The notes below the pieces were generated by a model. The model had not been told where the DNA came from, ran no database searches, and saw only the letters and a list, made by a program, of their open reading frames with translations. A stretch of 64,000 nucleotides of DNA. It comes from Corythucha ciliata. Its lineage: Eukaryota; Arthropoda; Insecta; Hemiptera; Tingidae. The stretch is taken from assembly GCA_038030265.1 (NCBI GenBank), contig CM075940.1:30232940-30296939 (forward strand), written 5' to 3'. Position numbers and translations under genes: made by a program. Each line of letters opens with the position of its first letter. The stretch's first letter is position 1. Shown one piece after another: positions 11,844 to 23,200 of this stretch.

Positions 11844-12071
11844 CTGAAAAATCTAAATTGAGGGAAAAGGAGTTACGGAACGTCGTTCAACAACAATAGG
11901 TTTTGAATCAAACCCCCCCCCCCCCAGACTTAGTGGTTATAATTCAGGCACCCTGCACATTTAGGCACCCTGAGTTTCTAGTCAAAGTACAATAATTGTA
12001 GGAAAAGTTTAACTTTTTTTGAAGGAATTAAAGTTTCATAATCACGTGGTTAGTTTCGGCGGGCTGCGCTG

Positions 12072-12304
12072 TCAGTTTCGCAGCTGATCTACAATTTCAA
12101 GTTCATTTCTGGTTTCAATTCCCCCGGGTTTAAGACGAATAATCAGAGGAGGCAGGAGTTTCAACATTACGAAATTATTTGATCCATTTGACAGTTTTGT
12201 GATATTTTCCACAGGCAATAGAATTTTCACTCCACATTTCTTCTTCGGCTTATGGGACTTATCAAGTTTCACTTCAGCCCCATACATCTCCAGGTGATCC
12301 AGGT
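12072..12304 (-). CDS. Candidate first coding exon of the minus-strand gene, or a separate short gene
   Basis: An ATG at 12287 opens a frame (MYGAEVKLDKSHKPKKKCGV...) that runs to a stop at 12072-12074. The exon has a clean acceptor (GACGCAG at its 5' side, exon from 12304) paired with a GTAAGT donor at 12345, giving a 41-bp intron and a noncoding upstream exon from 12346. The composition (KPKKK, hydrophobic beta-like ILLPVENITKL, LKLLPPLIIRL) would suit the N-terminus of the downstream 19-exon gene. However, no strong donor of the needed phase was found inside this exon, so the link is not proven. It could equally be a short independent gene. Confidence 0.4.
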
Positions 12305-12309
12305 CTGCG

Positions 12310-12977
12310 TCAAAGTCATATAGAAAACCAAATTATCCCACTTACTAGAAGGCGGATTGAAGCTAAACGTGTGTTATAATTTTTGCGAGTTAGGAGCGTG
12401 GCGGTAGCTTTTTGTCCTAGCTTTAGCATTCTCAGTGTGATTTGGGTTGTGTGAATTTGCGGTGTTTTACTCATTTCGGGAGAAATTTTGTTCACTAGTC
12501 AATTTGTAAGTTTTTGTTATTCAATTTCCCTATAAAAAAAAAAAAAGTTTACTTTGGTTTAGTCTATTTTCATGCTAGTTACAACCGTAGGACCGTCAAC
12601 TGGTTCTCCTGGCTAAATTCTCAAATGCGCGTCAAGCGCAATAACAGCCTCTCTCTCCAAAAGTGCTTATTTGCGCAAGTAAATAGTTCAAAACGCAAAT
12701 ACACAAATTTATAATGTTTTAATGAGAGAAAAGTATAAGTTGTCCCATGAATTTCCACTGTGCTGGTCGGCCAAATAGGGACAGTGGTGCACTCTGACGG
12801 GATAAAAATTTCAAACACACGTTTGTAGTCACTTTTTTCATTCAGTGAAACAACTTGGTTTTCTACATGACTTTTAGTCCGCCGTCTACAACCCCAAAAA
12901 TCGTAAAATACTGCATTTTAGTGAAGACAGCACCAAACTTTGCAGGAATGTTCTACGGACCAATTAGAAAGATTTGA
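12310..12977. other. Probable promoter/5' UTR region, otherwise empty
   Basis: It contains the noncoding exon ending at the GTAAGT donor (12345, minus strand) and AT-rich sequence upstream. No convincing TATA box or other element was recognised. Confidence 0.35.
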
Positions 12978-13682
12978 GTCGCGGTTCCATCAACTTTTAC
13001 TACTGGGGACGGCACAGGGGTCGATCCGACCACTCTAAGGGGGGGGGGCGTTTAGGAGGGTATGGGAGGAGGGGTGTACTGCTGTACATCCTGTTGTAAT
13101 TGCTGTACGCTGTGTATTTGCTGTAATTCGGGTGAAAACAAAGGGAAACTGATGGTTAAACTTTTTTGTCTTTAATTCGGTGATTGGGTGGAAATATTTA
13201 CTTCCTTGGAGCAGAGATTTTGGGCTTATTCTGGGTATTTTCCCCCAAGTGTTTACCTTGGGAAATGTCTTCTTGTCTTGGCGATTGCAGCAGATTACTG
13301 CAATTGGTCAATCCTGAAGAAGCGACGATGCTCCAGATTCGAGTTAGCTTTTTTGAACGTATGAGTTAGCAACTAATAGGAATGTTTGATTATTAAACTA
13401 AGATGCCAGCAACGTGTTTGGAACATGTTCAGAGCAGAGTTACCATGGGACCAGCGATTAAAACTTAAGATGTTCCATTTCATTGACTGGTTTCATGGCA
13501 ACTCTGCTCCGAACGTGTTCGAAACAACACAATGAACAACAACAAAACAATGAAAACAAATCAAGAAAAACGAACTGCACACTAGTGGTTCTAAACAGTA
13601 ATGTCGTACTTTTTGTTGTCACACATACCATTTTGAAAAGCTTGCATGCCATAGTGCATGGGACATGAGGTTTTCGACAAGG

Positions 13683-14372
13683 CTTTAACCAACTGAGCCA
13701 CCCGGGAGAAATCCCCTCTCGGAACTTAAACTGCATCTATCTTGTCATACGTCACTTTTTTCTTTATGTGTTCCACAATTAATTGAATGATTGAGCTTAG
13801 ATGACCCTATCTACAGAAATGTAAGGGATTACTCCCCCCTCACCGCACCACCAACACACAAGTTTCACAAGTCACAAGTGTGAATTTGTGAGGCTGAAAA
13901 TAAAGAAATTTAATTTTCAGAGAAATACTTACCATTTTACTCGTTTTGAGCTCCAAAGGTGGGATTCGAACCCACGACCACCTAGTTTCGCGGCAGGTGC
14001 TCTAACCAACTGAGCCACCCGGGAGTCCACGCAAAGAGCGAATCCACCCGGGAGATAATCCCATCTCGGAACTCAAACTGCACCTATCGGGTCAGTGCAT
14101 GTCATACGTCACTTTTTTCTTTATGCGTCCGACAATTAATTGAATAATTGAGCTCAGATGACCCTAAGGACATTTCAGGGATCACACCCACCCCTCACCG
14201 CACCACCCTAGTCACAACTGTGAATTCGAGGGGGTGGTGAGGCTGAAAATAAAGAAATTAAACTTTCAGAGAAATACTTACTAGGTACCATTTTACTTGT
14301 TTTGAGATCCGAGAAAAAAAATGCTCCCAAGGTGGGATTCGAACCCACGACCTCCTCCCTCCTCACTAAAAT
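13683..14372 (-). repeat. Tandem repeat of about 312 bp, each unit headed by a tRNA-like sequence
   Basis: Reading on the minus strand: a tRNA 3' half (about 14372-14325), a spacer, a full tRNA-like sequence (14024-13952), the same spacer again, and a tRNA 5' half (13712-13683). The spacers at 13720-13950 and 14030-14320 match over most of their length (shared GTCATACGTCACTTTTTTCT, AATTGAATGATTGAGCT-like and AGAGAAATACTTAC blocks) and both contain CCTCACCGCACCACC. This is a dimer of a tRNA-derived unit, probably SINE-like. Confidence 0.6.
13952..14024 (-). tRNA. tRNA-like sequence (degenerate, probably a SINE head or pseudo-tRNA)
   Basis: The 73 bases fit a cloverleaf in length: acceptor 7, D-arm GCTC/GAGC, T-arm GTGGG/CCCAC with loop TTCGAAT, and variable loop TGGTC. 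A-box TGGCTCAGTTGG and B-box GGTTCGAATCC are perfect polymerase III signals. The acceptor has one mismatch and two G.T pairs, the anticodon stem (CCTGC/CTAGG) has a C.C mismatch, and position 33 of the loop (CGCGAAA) is G rather than T. A functional tRNA is therefore unlikely. Confidence 0.4.
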
Positions 14373-14626
14373 GCAGCATTTCACGAATTTTCGGGTTGTA
14401 GACGGTGGACTATTGGGGAAAAAACCCAGAATTAGCCCAAAATCTCTGCTCCAAGGGAGCAAATATTTCTACCCAATCATCGAATAGAAGACAAACCAGT
14501 TTAACCATCAGTTTCCCTTTGTTTTCACGCGAATTAAAGCAAACTAGTATGATTTCATTGTACACCCCTCCTAACCCCCCTCCCATTAGAGTGGTCGGAT
14601 CGTTTCGCCTACAGAATATATTCATT

Positions 14627-14758
14627 TGTTTGAGTACGAGATAAATGCCGCATGATTGATTAATTGTTCATGTTTCCCATTATCTTGGTTACGCTTTAAA
14701 ATAAAAGTCTAAGAGAAAGTTCCCTGTATTATTCAGAGCGAATTCCCACAATTTAACA
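14627..14758 (+). repeat. 5' LTR of the copia element
   Basis: It has TG...CA ends and contains AATAAA-like ATAAAAGTC near its middle. It pairs with the copy at 17357-17488 at about 92% identity by eye. Confidence 0.85.
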
Positions 14759-14881
14759 GGTTATCGGGCCCAGTTAACGTGAAATCGTAAGGATGATGAC
14801 TACGATCACAAATACTAGTCCGAAAAATTCGAGAGGAGCAGTAATTTCATCGATTGGAAATACATCTCGTACGACGAAAAG

Positions 14882-15688
14882 ATGGGCAAGAGGGCAATGG
14901 CAGCCATCGTTTCCGGCGTCAAATCACATATCTACGCTGATATTCCTCACTTAAAACTCGGGAAAGACGTGTGGAAAATGCTTGAAGAAATCTACGAGCC
15001 TAAAGTTTTTTCGAGAGTTGCACCACTCATTGAACAACTCGTGGCTGTGAGGTATGAAAATTGCCTTAATATGGCCGATTACGTTAACGAAAAAATCAAG
15101 TTGAAGTCAATTGATCATGAAATCAAAGATGGGGTACTCGCAGCATTGATGTTCGTGAGTCTTCCTGATCATTTCAAACCCCTCATTATGGCCCTCAAAA
15201 ATTGCGGGTTGAAGTTGACATCAGATTTAGTCAAGGAAAGGTTAATGGCCGAGTCTTGCAAGTACGAAGCTTCTTATGAAAGAGCGTTGCTGCTTTCAAA
15301 GCCTGATAGAAGCAAAAAAGGTGGATTAAGTAAAGTAAAGTGCTTTAATTGTAACAAATTCGGCCACTTCGCCAATAATTGTCGAGCTACAAAGAAAGAT
15401 CGAGGTGGGTCATGCAAAAATCTTGTGAGTGCAGACAAAGGGCACATTTTGGAAAATTCGATTTTGTCAGCTGCGGCACTCAATTCCAATGATTGGTATG
15501 GAATCTATTCAGGCACTACGATCCACGTCACAGGAAGAAAGGATTGGCTAACCAATATTCGAGATCCAAATTGTCAGCCTTCAGTTTCAACGGCTTCGGG
15601 TGAGAAGTTGGCCGTTACTGCGGTGGGAGATGGTCACATTTTGCTCGATATTGATGGAAAGTTAAGAAGACACCAATCAGAAATGTGA
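14882..15688 (+). pseudogene. Copia gag and protease start, damaged
   Basis: The frame contains a UBN2-type gag segment (HLKLGKDVWKMLEEIY..., ALMFVSLPDHFKPLIMAL), then a CCHC zinc knuckle CFNCNKFGHFANNC, and then the protease start. There the catalytic Asp-Ser-Gly is replaced by YSG (IYSGTTIHVTG), so the key Asp is lost. The usual gag N-terminus is missing: only about 120 bp separate the LTR from this frame. Near 15670 the frame breaks and continues in the next open frame. Confidence 0.75.
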
Positions 15689-17356
15689 CTAATGTACCTG
15701 GACTTCAGTTAAATTTGATTTCCTGCGCGGAACTTAGTCGAAAAGGCCTGCGAACGACATTCAAAAACGAACACAGATGTGAAATCGTAGATCGTGAGTC
15801 AGGCGCAATTGTCGCTGTTGATGTGTCATCGGGGAGTGGCTTATTTAAACTTTTACGAGCCGAACACTCGGTAAGCGTCGACGTGACTGCTTCATCAGAT
15901 GATGCCTTTCAAATTTGGCATAAAACACTAGGACATTTGAGTCCGGGTGGAATGAGTCGCCTGCTAGGTGGCACGGCGACTGGTTTTAATTTCACAGCTA
16001 CACCCAGCGACCGAATTTGTGAAGGCTGTGTTTATGGCAAGCATACCCGAAAGCCATTTTCGACGGGCAAAGCTCACCGCGCCAATGAAATTTTGGAGTT
16101 GATCCACACAGATTTGTGCGGGCCTATGAAAGAAAACTCAATTAGCGGGAAACGCTACTTCATGACCTTCACCGACGATAAAACGAGGAAAACCTTCGAT
16201 TATTTCTTGAAAGGAAAAGACGAAGCTCTGGCGAATTTAAAGAATTTAAGGCAAACGTTGAGACGGAGACTAACAAGAAAATTCGATTTTTAAGGTCAGA
16301 CAACGGAAAGGAATTCGTCAACAAAGCCTTTTCGGAATTTTGTTCAAAGAATGGCATACAACACCAAAAAAACGATCGATTACTGCCCTGAACAAAATGG
16401 AGTCTCCGAACCAGTCAACCGGACTTCAGTCGAAAAAGCTCGCTCGATGATGCTGAATGCCAATTTGCCTGCGAAATATTGGGCAGAAGCCGTGAATACT
16501 GCTTGCTGCTTAAAGAACGTAAGCCCTACCATTGCCGTAAATAATTTGACACCTCATGAAGCATGGTCGCATTCAAAAACTGACTTGAGACACCAAAAGG
16601 TTTTTGGTTGCTCGGCTTACGCCCTCGTTCCTAAGTGCAAAATAACCAAGTGGGATCCTAAATCTAAGGAATTTATATTCACCGGCTATTGTGACGATTC
16701 GAAGGGATATCGGCTCATTAATCGTTCTAACGAAGGCCTTATCAAGTCAAGAGACGTGATTTTTGACGAGACTTTGTTTAAAGGAGATTCTGATGAGAAG
16801 TAAAAAAGAATGGACCTTGATCGATTTTTTGCAGACTAGAATTGGGAAAACTACAGATGATCGGGAGCCTATACTGTCAGCGACACCTGCCACTTCCCAT
16901 CAAAATGACGAAGAAATCGGAGAAGCAGATTTTCAAGAGGCTTGTTCTCAAGAAGAAGGTCTATACAACCCAGAACTTCGGGTGAATTGACTATTTCTAC
17001 GACCGAGGCTTCAAGGAAAGAAATTCCTGAGAGACAACGCAAGTTACCCCGGCGATTTGACGACTTTATAATGTGCGATACTCTATCGATTGATTCACAC
17101 GACGATCCTTCAAGTTTTGACAAGTCCTGGAAGCTAGTTAATTATCCCAAAAATCACAATGCAATTAATTTCAAGAGGGTTTTTCGATACTTACGGAAGA
17201 CCGCCGACGCAAATAAGCTTGTGTATAGAAAATCATGGAATCCAGTGCATGGATACGCAGATACCGACATCTTTACTAAGGCTCTACCTGGAGCCAAGCA
17301 TCGTTGGTGGACAACCAACATGGGTCTGTCACTCGAACCTGTGCGTCAAGTGGGGG
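15685..17356 (+). pseudogene. Copia pol remnant: integrase and RNase H tail, reverse transcriptase deleted
   Basis: Pieces in order: protease end (NVPGLQLNLISCAELSRKGL), the GAG-pre-integrase zinc motif (WHKTLGHLSPGG...CEGCVYGKHTRKPF), and an integrase core with IHTDLCGPM. A frameshift near 16290 follows, then DYCPEQNGVSEP and the C-terminal integrase part (AHS.KVFGCSAYALVPK, FTGYCDDSKGYRL). A stop lies at 16801-16803. After an acidic linker the sequence jumps to the end of pol (GYADTDIFTKALPGAKHRWW...). At least three lesions plus the deletion make it nonfunctional. Confidence 0.8.
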
Positions 17357-17488
17357 TGTTGGAGAACGAGATAAATGCCGCATGATTGATTAATTGTCTA
17401 TGTTTCCCTTTATCTTAGTTACGCTTTTAAATAAAAAACTAAGAGAAAGCTCCCTGTATTATTCAGAGCGAATTCCCACAATTTTACA
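17357..17488 (+). repeat. 3' LTR of the copia element
   Basis: It is preceded by the purine tract AAGTGGGGG, runs from TGTTGGAG to TTTTACA, and is followed by TCATC, the right target duplication. Confidence 0.85.
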
Positions 17489-17769
17489 TCATCATACGGC
17501 CAGTATGAGGCAATTTTCCAAATTTCATGAAATTCGGTTGAGTACTTTGAGAGAAATTGCTTCGGGGGCAGTAATCACTCATAGAGGCTGACAAATGAGG
17601 ATAAGGGCAAAATGTGCGGGACAAAACTTGTTCTATATACTCTTGTGATACCACTACAGTTTTTAAACCCCTGAATAAGGGCACGATTCATTTTTAATAA
17701 TTGACATTTCCAAGTACCCATCTGCCCCCCCCCCTCGTGCCCGCCTGGAAAAGTTGATAGAACCGCGAC

Positions 17770-18223
17770 TTTTCAGCTCTGAACGACAAACAGACTCTCC
17801 ACCTCCTGCTGCTAATCCTCGAAATTCACCCGAAGGGGTGGAACAGAGGACAGATCCTGTTTACTGCTGAAAATTCAGACTTTTAAGGGTCCGAAACAGT
17901 CGGAGTGATCTACAGTTGTTCCACACCATTGGCTATCAAAACATCGTGTTCCCTCGATTAAATATACCTACATATGTATGTTTCAGTGACACTTTTGTGC
18001 CAATTTTATCGAGAGTCTTGAGCGTCTTGAGGAAAGTACAAATAGTGAAGCCCCAAGCAGGGAATTATCTATTCGGTAACAAGCCGAAGCAGTTCCACCG
18101 ATCCCTGAGGTCATGCTAGAAGGCATTTGGTGTTCCAAAAAAGCTTTCACTCACCACTTTTGCTGGTGCTGGGTTCATCCATTTTACAAGTTAAACGGGT
18201 TGAATAATTAATCCCAAACAGTG
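17770..18223. other. Intergenic, nothing recognised
   Basis: No exon chain, repeat or element border was found in this stretch. Confidence 0.4.
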
Positions 18224-18461
18224 GCCGCGTTGCAAAACTTCACACTTGTTCAGCGCTTAATGAGCACTTAGTCTTTTGCCGTTGCAAAACTGTCAATCTA
18301 GCTCAGCGTTGAGAAAGTGTTTAAAATCAAACAAAACACGTTCGGAGGTGTTTCGATGGCCTTTCCCATCGCGATACAAATCACCGTTGCAAAACTCCAG
18401 TAAGCACTTAATTCTACACTTAAGCGTTTAATTTAAACACGAGCCCCGAGTTTTGCAACGC
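18224..18461. mobile_element. MITE-like element with GCGTTGCAAAACT inverted ends
   Basis: The left end contains GCGTTGCAAAACTTC (from 18227) and the right end its complement GAGTTTTGCAACGC (to 18460). Two further direct copies of CCGTTGCAAAACT lie inside, near 18278 and 18383, with GCGCTTAATGAGCACTTA-like sequence echoed next to them. The size and absence of coding sequence suggest a MITE. No target duplication was seen. Confidence 0.5.
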
Positions 18462-19334
18462 TACAATTAAACAAACTTTCAAGAGACGGCTGACATCCGT
18501 GATTGATAGGGCAGGGCGCTTCGAATGATAAGGAATGCCTTCACAGTTTGTGCTGAGCTCTGGCGGGTATGACGGACAAATCTCATAGATAGTCGAGAAG
18601 TTACCGGTTTTTTTCATTTTTCGGGGTGTATTCTTTCAAAAACAATATAATATTTAACTTGTTCCGAGGAGTGCATAACTTCAAGCAGAGAATAAAACTT
18701 GCTTGAAACTTGAAAGACCTGCTGGACTTTCATACTTACAATTATTATGCTAACTTTTGGTTATGGGGTGGGAAGGGGTGACACCTATTGCAACAGGAAA
18801 CGTTAAACACAAAAAGGCTCCTGGTAAATCACTTACCAAAATATGTTTTTTGTTTCCAGGATACGTAAAAAACTGGCCAAACCTCCCCTAGAATGTTATG
18901 TCAACTTATCCGTGAAATACGCGGTATATAGTTGGGTGGTGGGGGGGGGCACAACTCACTAGACACAAATAAATTAGCCTAGCCGAGATTCTACTCAGAG
19001 GCGTAGCCAGCATTTGATCTAGAGGTGGGCAGCTCTAGATCAAAGTCAGATGAATCTCAATGCCTATTGTAGGCTTACATTCGGGGTTGAGAGAAAACTC
19101 GGTAGCTCACTCGGAGAGCTCGGTTACGCGAGGTAAATCGACGCCAGAAATTGTCAAACCGATCCAAGAGACTGAATTACCACAGTAAAAGGGTCGTGAG
19201 CTGTCAAAACCTAACATCTCTGCTGTAAAACTGTCTTTTTTTTCATTCTATTTCGGAATTTCCGTTGAATACCCCCCCCCCCCCTACAGGAAGTGATATT
19301 TTTGGATAAGAAAAAGTTGGATGTAGGGGGCTAT
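18462..19334. other. Intergenic, nothing recognised
   Basis: It holds a G run at 18941-18949 and a 13-base C run at 19272-19284. The C run lies just before the GC-rich start of the non-LTR element. No coding exon was found. Confidence 0.4.
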
Positions 19335-19607
19335 GTGCCCACCAAACATTTACGAAGATTGCACCCCAGGTGCGGTTGCTGGGACGTCTACGGATGCCCG
19401 GCAAGGCCACATCAGTGATGTGCACCCAAAACCTGGATTGAGTGGGGAAACACCGCGCAAAAGCGGGGTAGGACCCCTCAATCTACGCCCTCAACGGGCG
19501 AACACAACCGGGTTCTAAAGAGGCCCAAGGAAGGGCAGGGAACCCGACCTAAGACACCCGCGGCTGGCGGGAATAAAGACTTTAAGGAGGCTCTTACCTC
19601 AACCAAG

Positions 19608-20240
19608 ATGGCCATCGTCCCTGGGGAGTACCCTAGGGTCAGGCTGTCGGATGAGGATGGCAGGAAGGTGCTTGGGGAGGTCCTGAAGGGCGTTTTTAAA
19701 TGCCCTAAGGGGGAGGGCCCCAAGTTCTCAAATAGCTACGCCAGCGGTGGGGTGGTATATGTGACGTGCGCTGATGGCGAGGCGAAAGCCTGGCTGGAAG
19801 CCCACGTCAAAGAAATGAAACCCTGGGACGGGGCTAACCTGCGAGTTGGACCTGCCCGGCAAGTGGTTCAGGTCACCAAGGTGGTCGTGTGGGTGCCCAC
19901 TGACCTCGTTGGGGAATCTGACCCAAGGAAACTCATCCCTCTTTTCGAGACCCAGAATAAAGGGCTCTCGACTGAGGGATGGCAATTGATCTCGAGTGCG
20001 GCGGACCCCAAGGGAATGACGCTGGTACTCGGGATCGGCAAGGACACTCTGAAGTGGCTGAAGGATAACGGGCAACCGTACTTCGCATTCCAGAGAGTCA
20101 ACTTCAAGGTGGCGGGGAGTGCCTCCTCCTCTGATGCTGCGGGTCATTCAGGTGAACCTGCAGTCAGCTTGCAGCAGGCAGCTACGACGTCGCCCTCATT
20201 CAGGAACCTTGGATCTCAAGGGGAAGAGTGGCGGGACTGA
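19608..20240 (+). CDS. ORF1 protein of the non-LTR element (DUF4780-like)
   Basis: The first ATG is at 19608, but the frame is open upstream to about 19418, so translation could begin earlier or at a non-AUG codon. The upstream stretch would give a basic Pro/Thr-rich N-terminus. The body follows the pattern of the DUF4780 domain found in arthropod retroelement ORF1 proteins: GGVVYVTCADGEAKAWLEAH, a KPWDGANLRVG segment, KVVVWVPTDL and a WLKDNGQPYFAFQRVNFKV end. It overlaps the expected start of ORF2. RNA binding is the presumed role. Confidence 0.65.
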   Translation: MAIVPGEYPRVRLSDEDGRKVLGEVLKGVFKCPKGEGPKFSNSYASGGVVYVTCADGEAKAWLEAHVKEMKPWDGANLRVGPARQVVQVTKVVVWVPTDLVGESDPRKLIPLFETQNKGLSTEGWQLISSAADPKGMTLVLGIGKDTLKWLKDNGQPYFAFQRVNFKVAGSASSSDAAGHSGEPAVSLQQAATTSPSFRNLGSQGEEWRD

Positions 20241-23200
20241 GCGGCATTGGAGGTGAGTTAATTTATTCTAGATTTGTCGATACTCCACGTGCATGCATCT
20301 ACGTTAGAAGCGGATTGAGAGCATTGACGGTTAACGAGTTCTGTTTCAGGGACATGGTAGCTGTCAGGCTGACCTACCAGGAGGGGGCCACGAGGGAGCA
20401 GCTTGTTGCGACCTCGGCGTACTTCCCTGGAGACAGCGATCAGGGCCCGCCACCGAGGGAGGTGATTAACCTGGTCGACGCCTGCAGGCGCAATGGCGAA
20501 CAACTGCTTATCGGTGTGGATGCCAACGCCCATCACTTGGCATGGGGCAGCACCAACACAAACTCCAGAGGTGAGTCCTTATTTGAGTACCTGGCAACTA
20601 GTGATTTATCCGTGTTGAACAGGGGCAATAAGCCCACCTTTGTAACATCAAGTAGGAGGGAGGTCCTCGACCTCACCCTCTCTACTTCCTTACTGGCCGG
20701 TAGGGTCAGGAACTGGAGTGTGTCCGAGGCTCCATCGTTCTCGGACCACAGGTATGTCATCATGGAAATCCGGGGGGTGGAGAGGATACAAGAGACATAC
20801 TACAACCCTCGTAAGACGGATTGGGGTGGTTTCGCAGAGGAAGTGAATGGTAGGCTTAGTTTTGGGGGTGAGCTGGACCTACGAGATGGTGACGATATTG
20901 AGGGGGCAGCACAGGAGTTGCAGGAGGTGCTGGTAACCTCGTATCAAGCAAATACTCCCCTGAGCTCGCGCTCATCGACCAGGAAGGTTCCCTGGTGGAA
21001 TGAGGAGCTCGAGGGGTTCAGAAAAGCATCGCGGAGGCTATTTAATCGGGCAGTCCGCGGCGGGCAGTGGGAGGCCTATAGGGCCAAGCTGGCGGAGTAT
21101 CGGCGGGGGCTGAGGAGTTCGAAGAGGGCGTCCTGGAGGGGATTCTGTGAGGAGGCTGAAAATACCTCCTCGGTGGCTCGCCTTCAGCGCCTTCTCTCCA
21201 AGGACCCGCTGAATCCTGTTGGCACACTGATGAAAGTGGACGGTAGTTACACTACGACGGCGTCGGAAACGTTGACGACCCTGATGGGGGTGCACTTTCC
21301 GGGGGCCGTGGGGGTTGTATCGTCCATTCCACCCGTGGAGCCCTCGCGAAGGAGGGCGACAAGGGTGGACTGGCATGTGGCTAGGGAGGTGGTCACATTG
21401 GGAAGGGTACAATGGGCCATTGGCTCGTTTTCTCCCTTCAAAGCTCCTGGACCGGACGGCATAATCCCCAAACACCTGCAGGAGGGGGGGCCAGAGGTTG
21501 CCAGACGACTGTGCTGCATCTTCAGGGCTTGCCTGGCAATGGGCAGAATCCCTGAGGTGTGGCGGAAAGCACGGGTTGTGTTTATTCCTAAGCCGGGGCG
21601 CCCGTCATAATTCGACAGTGCACCCGGAAAACCTCGTAAGTCTCTTTTAATAAATTTTGCAGGAGACGCTAAAAACAGAATCTTTGGTTAAAATACATAG
21701 TTTCGGCATTCATTTTGTGTCCTTCTTAACATTCGTATAGAGCTGTGGATTATATAACTCATCTATAGAGCTGTTCAGAATCGTATTGCCTAAAACGCAA
21801 ACTTCACAACTTACGAGGTTTACGCAGAGAAGGGTTGGACTTACAAGATATTCCAATTGACGATAAATAGCGTAACATTTATCTGACATGGTCCCGCATC
21901 ATAACAAAGACGCAGGGACCCTCAATGAACCGAATGACATCAAAACATTAAAAACCCCGAAAATGGACTTACGAGGTTTTCCTGGTGCACTGTCGTTATG
22001 CACTGGCTAAGGCGTACCGACCCATATGTCTAACGTCTTTCGTTTTGAAGACGTTGGAAAAACTGGTGGATAGGCATATCTGGGAAAGCTGCCTCCCTTC
22101 GAGGCCACTACACCCAGGTCAATTTGCCTACCAACAGGGAAAGTCCTGCGAAACGGCACTACACCAGCTGGTTGCTAGGCTGGAGGATACTCTAGAGCAC
22201 AAGGAACTAGCGGTGGGAATCTTCCTGGACATAGAGGGTGCCTTTGACAATACCTCTATATCCTCGGTTATTGAAGCTGCAGGACGACATGGCATCTGCG
22301 ACACCATTAGTAGGTGGTTGAGGGTGCTGCTTGAAAGCAGAACAGTTACCGCCACGCTCCTTGGGGAATCCCTGAAGGTGGATGTAAAGAAGGGATGCCC
22401 ACAGGGGGGGGGTTTGTCACCCCGAATGTGGGGCATGGTGGCCAATTCCTTATTGATGCGGCTGGCTGATAATGGGTTCTATGTCCAGGGATACGCGGAC
22501 GACATTGTCGTCGTCATTAGAGGGCGACATGTCGGGGTGGTGTCGGACTTGACTCAGTCAGCATTGAATATAGTGAAGGACTGGTGTGGGAAGGAAGGGC
22601 TGAATGTAAACCCTGACAAGACCAACCTAGTGGCCTTCACTAGAAAGAGGAATTTGGGGGACTTTAAAGAACCCCTGTTCTACGATACCAGGCTATCTCT
22701 TCGGAGGGAAGTGAAGTATCTGGGGGTAACCCTGGACTCCACGCTCACCTGGAACAAGCACCTGGGCAGGGTTGCCGACAGGGGTAAAATGCTGCTTATG
22801 AGGACGAAAGGACGAAAAATGCCTGCGGCAAAACGTGGGGACTGAGGCCACAAATGGTCTTATGGCTATATACGGCGATAGTCAGACCCGCACTGACATA
22901 TTGCTCAGTGGTCTGGTGGCACAAAGCGGAACAAGTGGGGCCAGAAATACCCTCACTAGTGTTCAGAGACTGGCGTGCCTAATGGTCACTGGGGCTATGC
23001 ACTCCACTCCTACTGCGGAGATACTGACGGGACTCCCTCCCGTTGACATCTTCATCAAGGGGGCGGCGGCAATGTCGGCCCTAAGGCATAAATGGGGTGG
23101 TTTATGGAGGGATGGGAGCCTTAATTCTAGGAGGACCCACACTGGGATCCTGGACACGGTTCGGGACCCAGTGCTCCCCCCCCCCCCTCGGTGAAACCCT

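Larger units (their letters stand above)
14627..17488 (+). mobile_element. Copia-type LTR retrotransposon, internally deleted, with both LTRs
   Basis: Two 132-bp LTRs (14627-14758 and 17357-17488) start with TGTT and end with ACA, and differ by about eleven substitutions by eye. The sequence after the left LTR, GGTTATCGGGCCCAG, resembles the copia primer-binding site that pairs with an internal part of initiator tRNA-Met. A purine run AAGTGGGGG precedes the right LTR. The flanks TCATT and TCATC are a near-perfect 5-bp target duplication. The interior is only 2.6 kb because the reverse transcriptase and most of RNase H are deleted. The element sits in the right arm of the surrounding inverted-repeat element, so it is the younger of the two. 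Confidence 0.85.
12978..17769. mobile_element. Inverted-repeat (foldback-like) element containing tRNA-like units and a nested copia
   Basis: The outer inverted repeats are 12978-12998 and 17749-17769 (GTCGCGGTTC.ATCAACTTTT with one mismatch). The long inner arms are about 13021-13262 and 14390-14612, clearly homologous in reverse complement, including the GATCCGACCACTCTAA block and the GTGAAAACAAAGGGAAACTG block. The right arm was split by a copia insertion at 14627-17488; its outer part resumes at 17489. The left arm lacks a segment of about 250 bp that the right arm has. No transposase is recognisable inside, so this is a nonautonomous or decayed element. No target duplication was identified. 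Confidence 0.6.
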
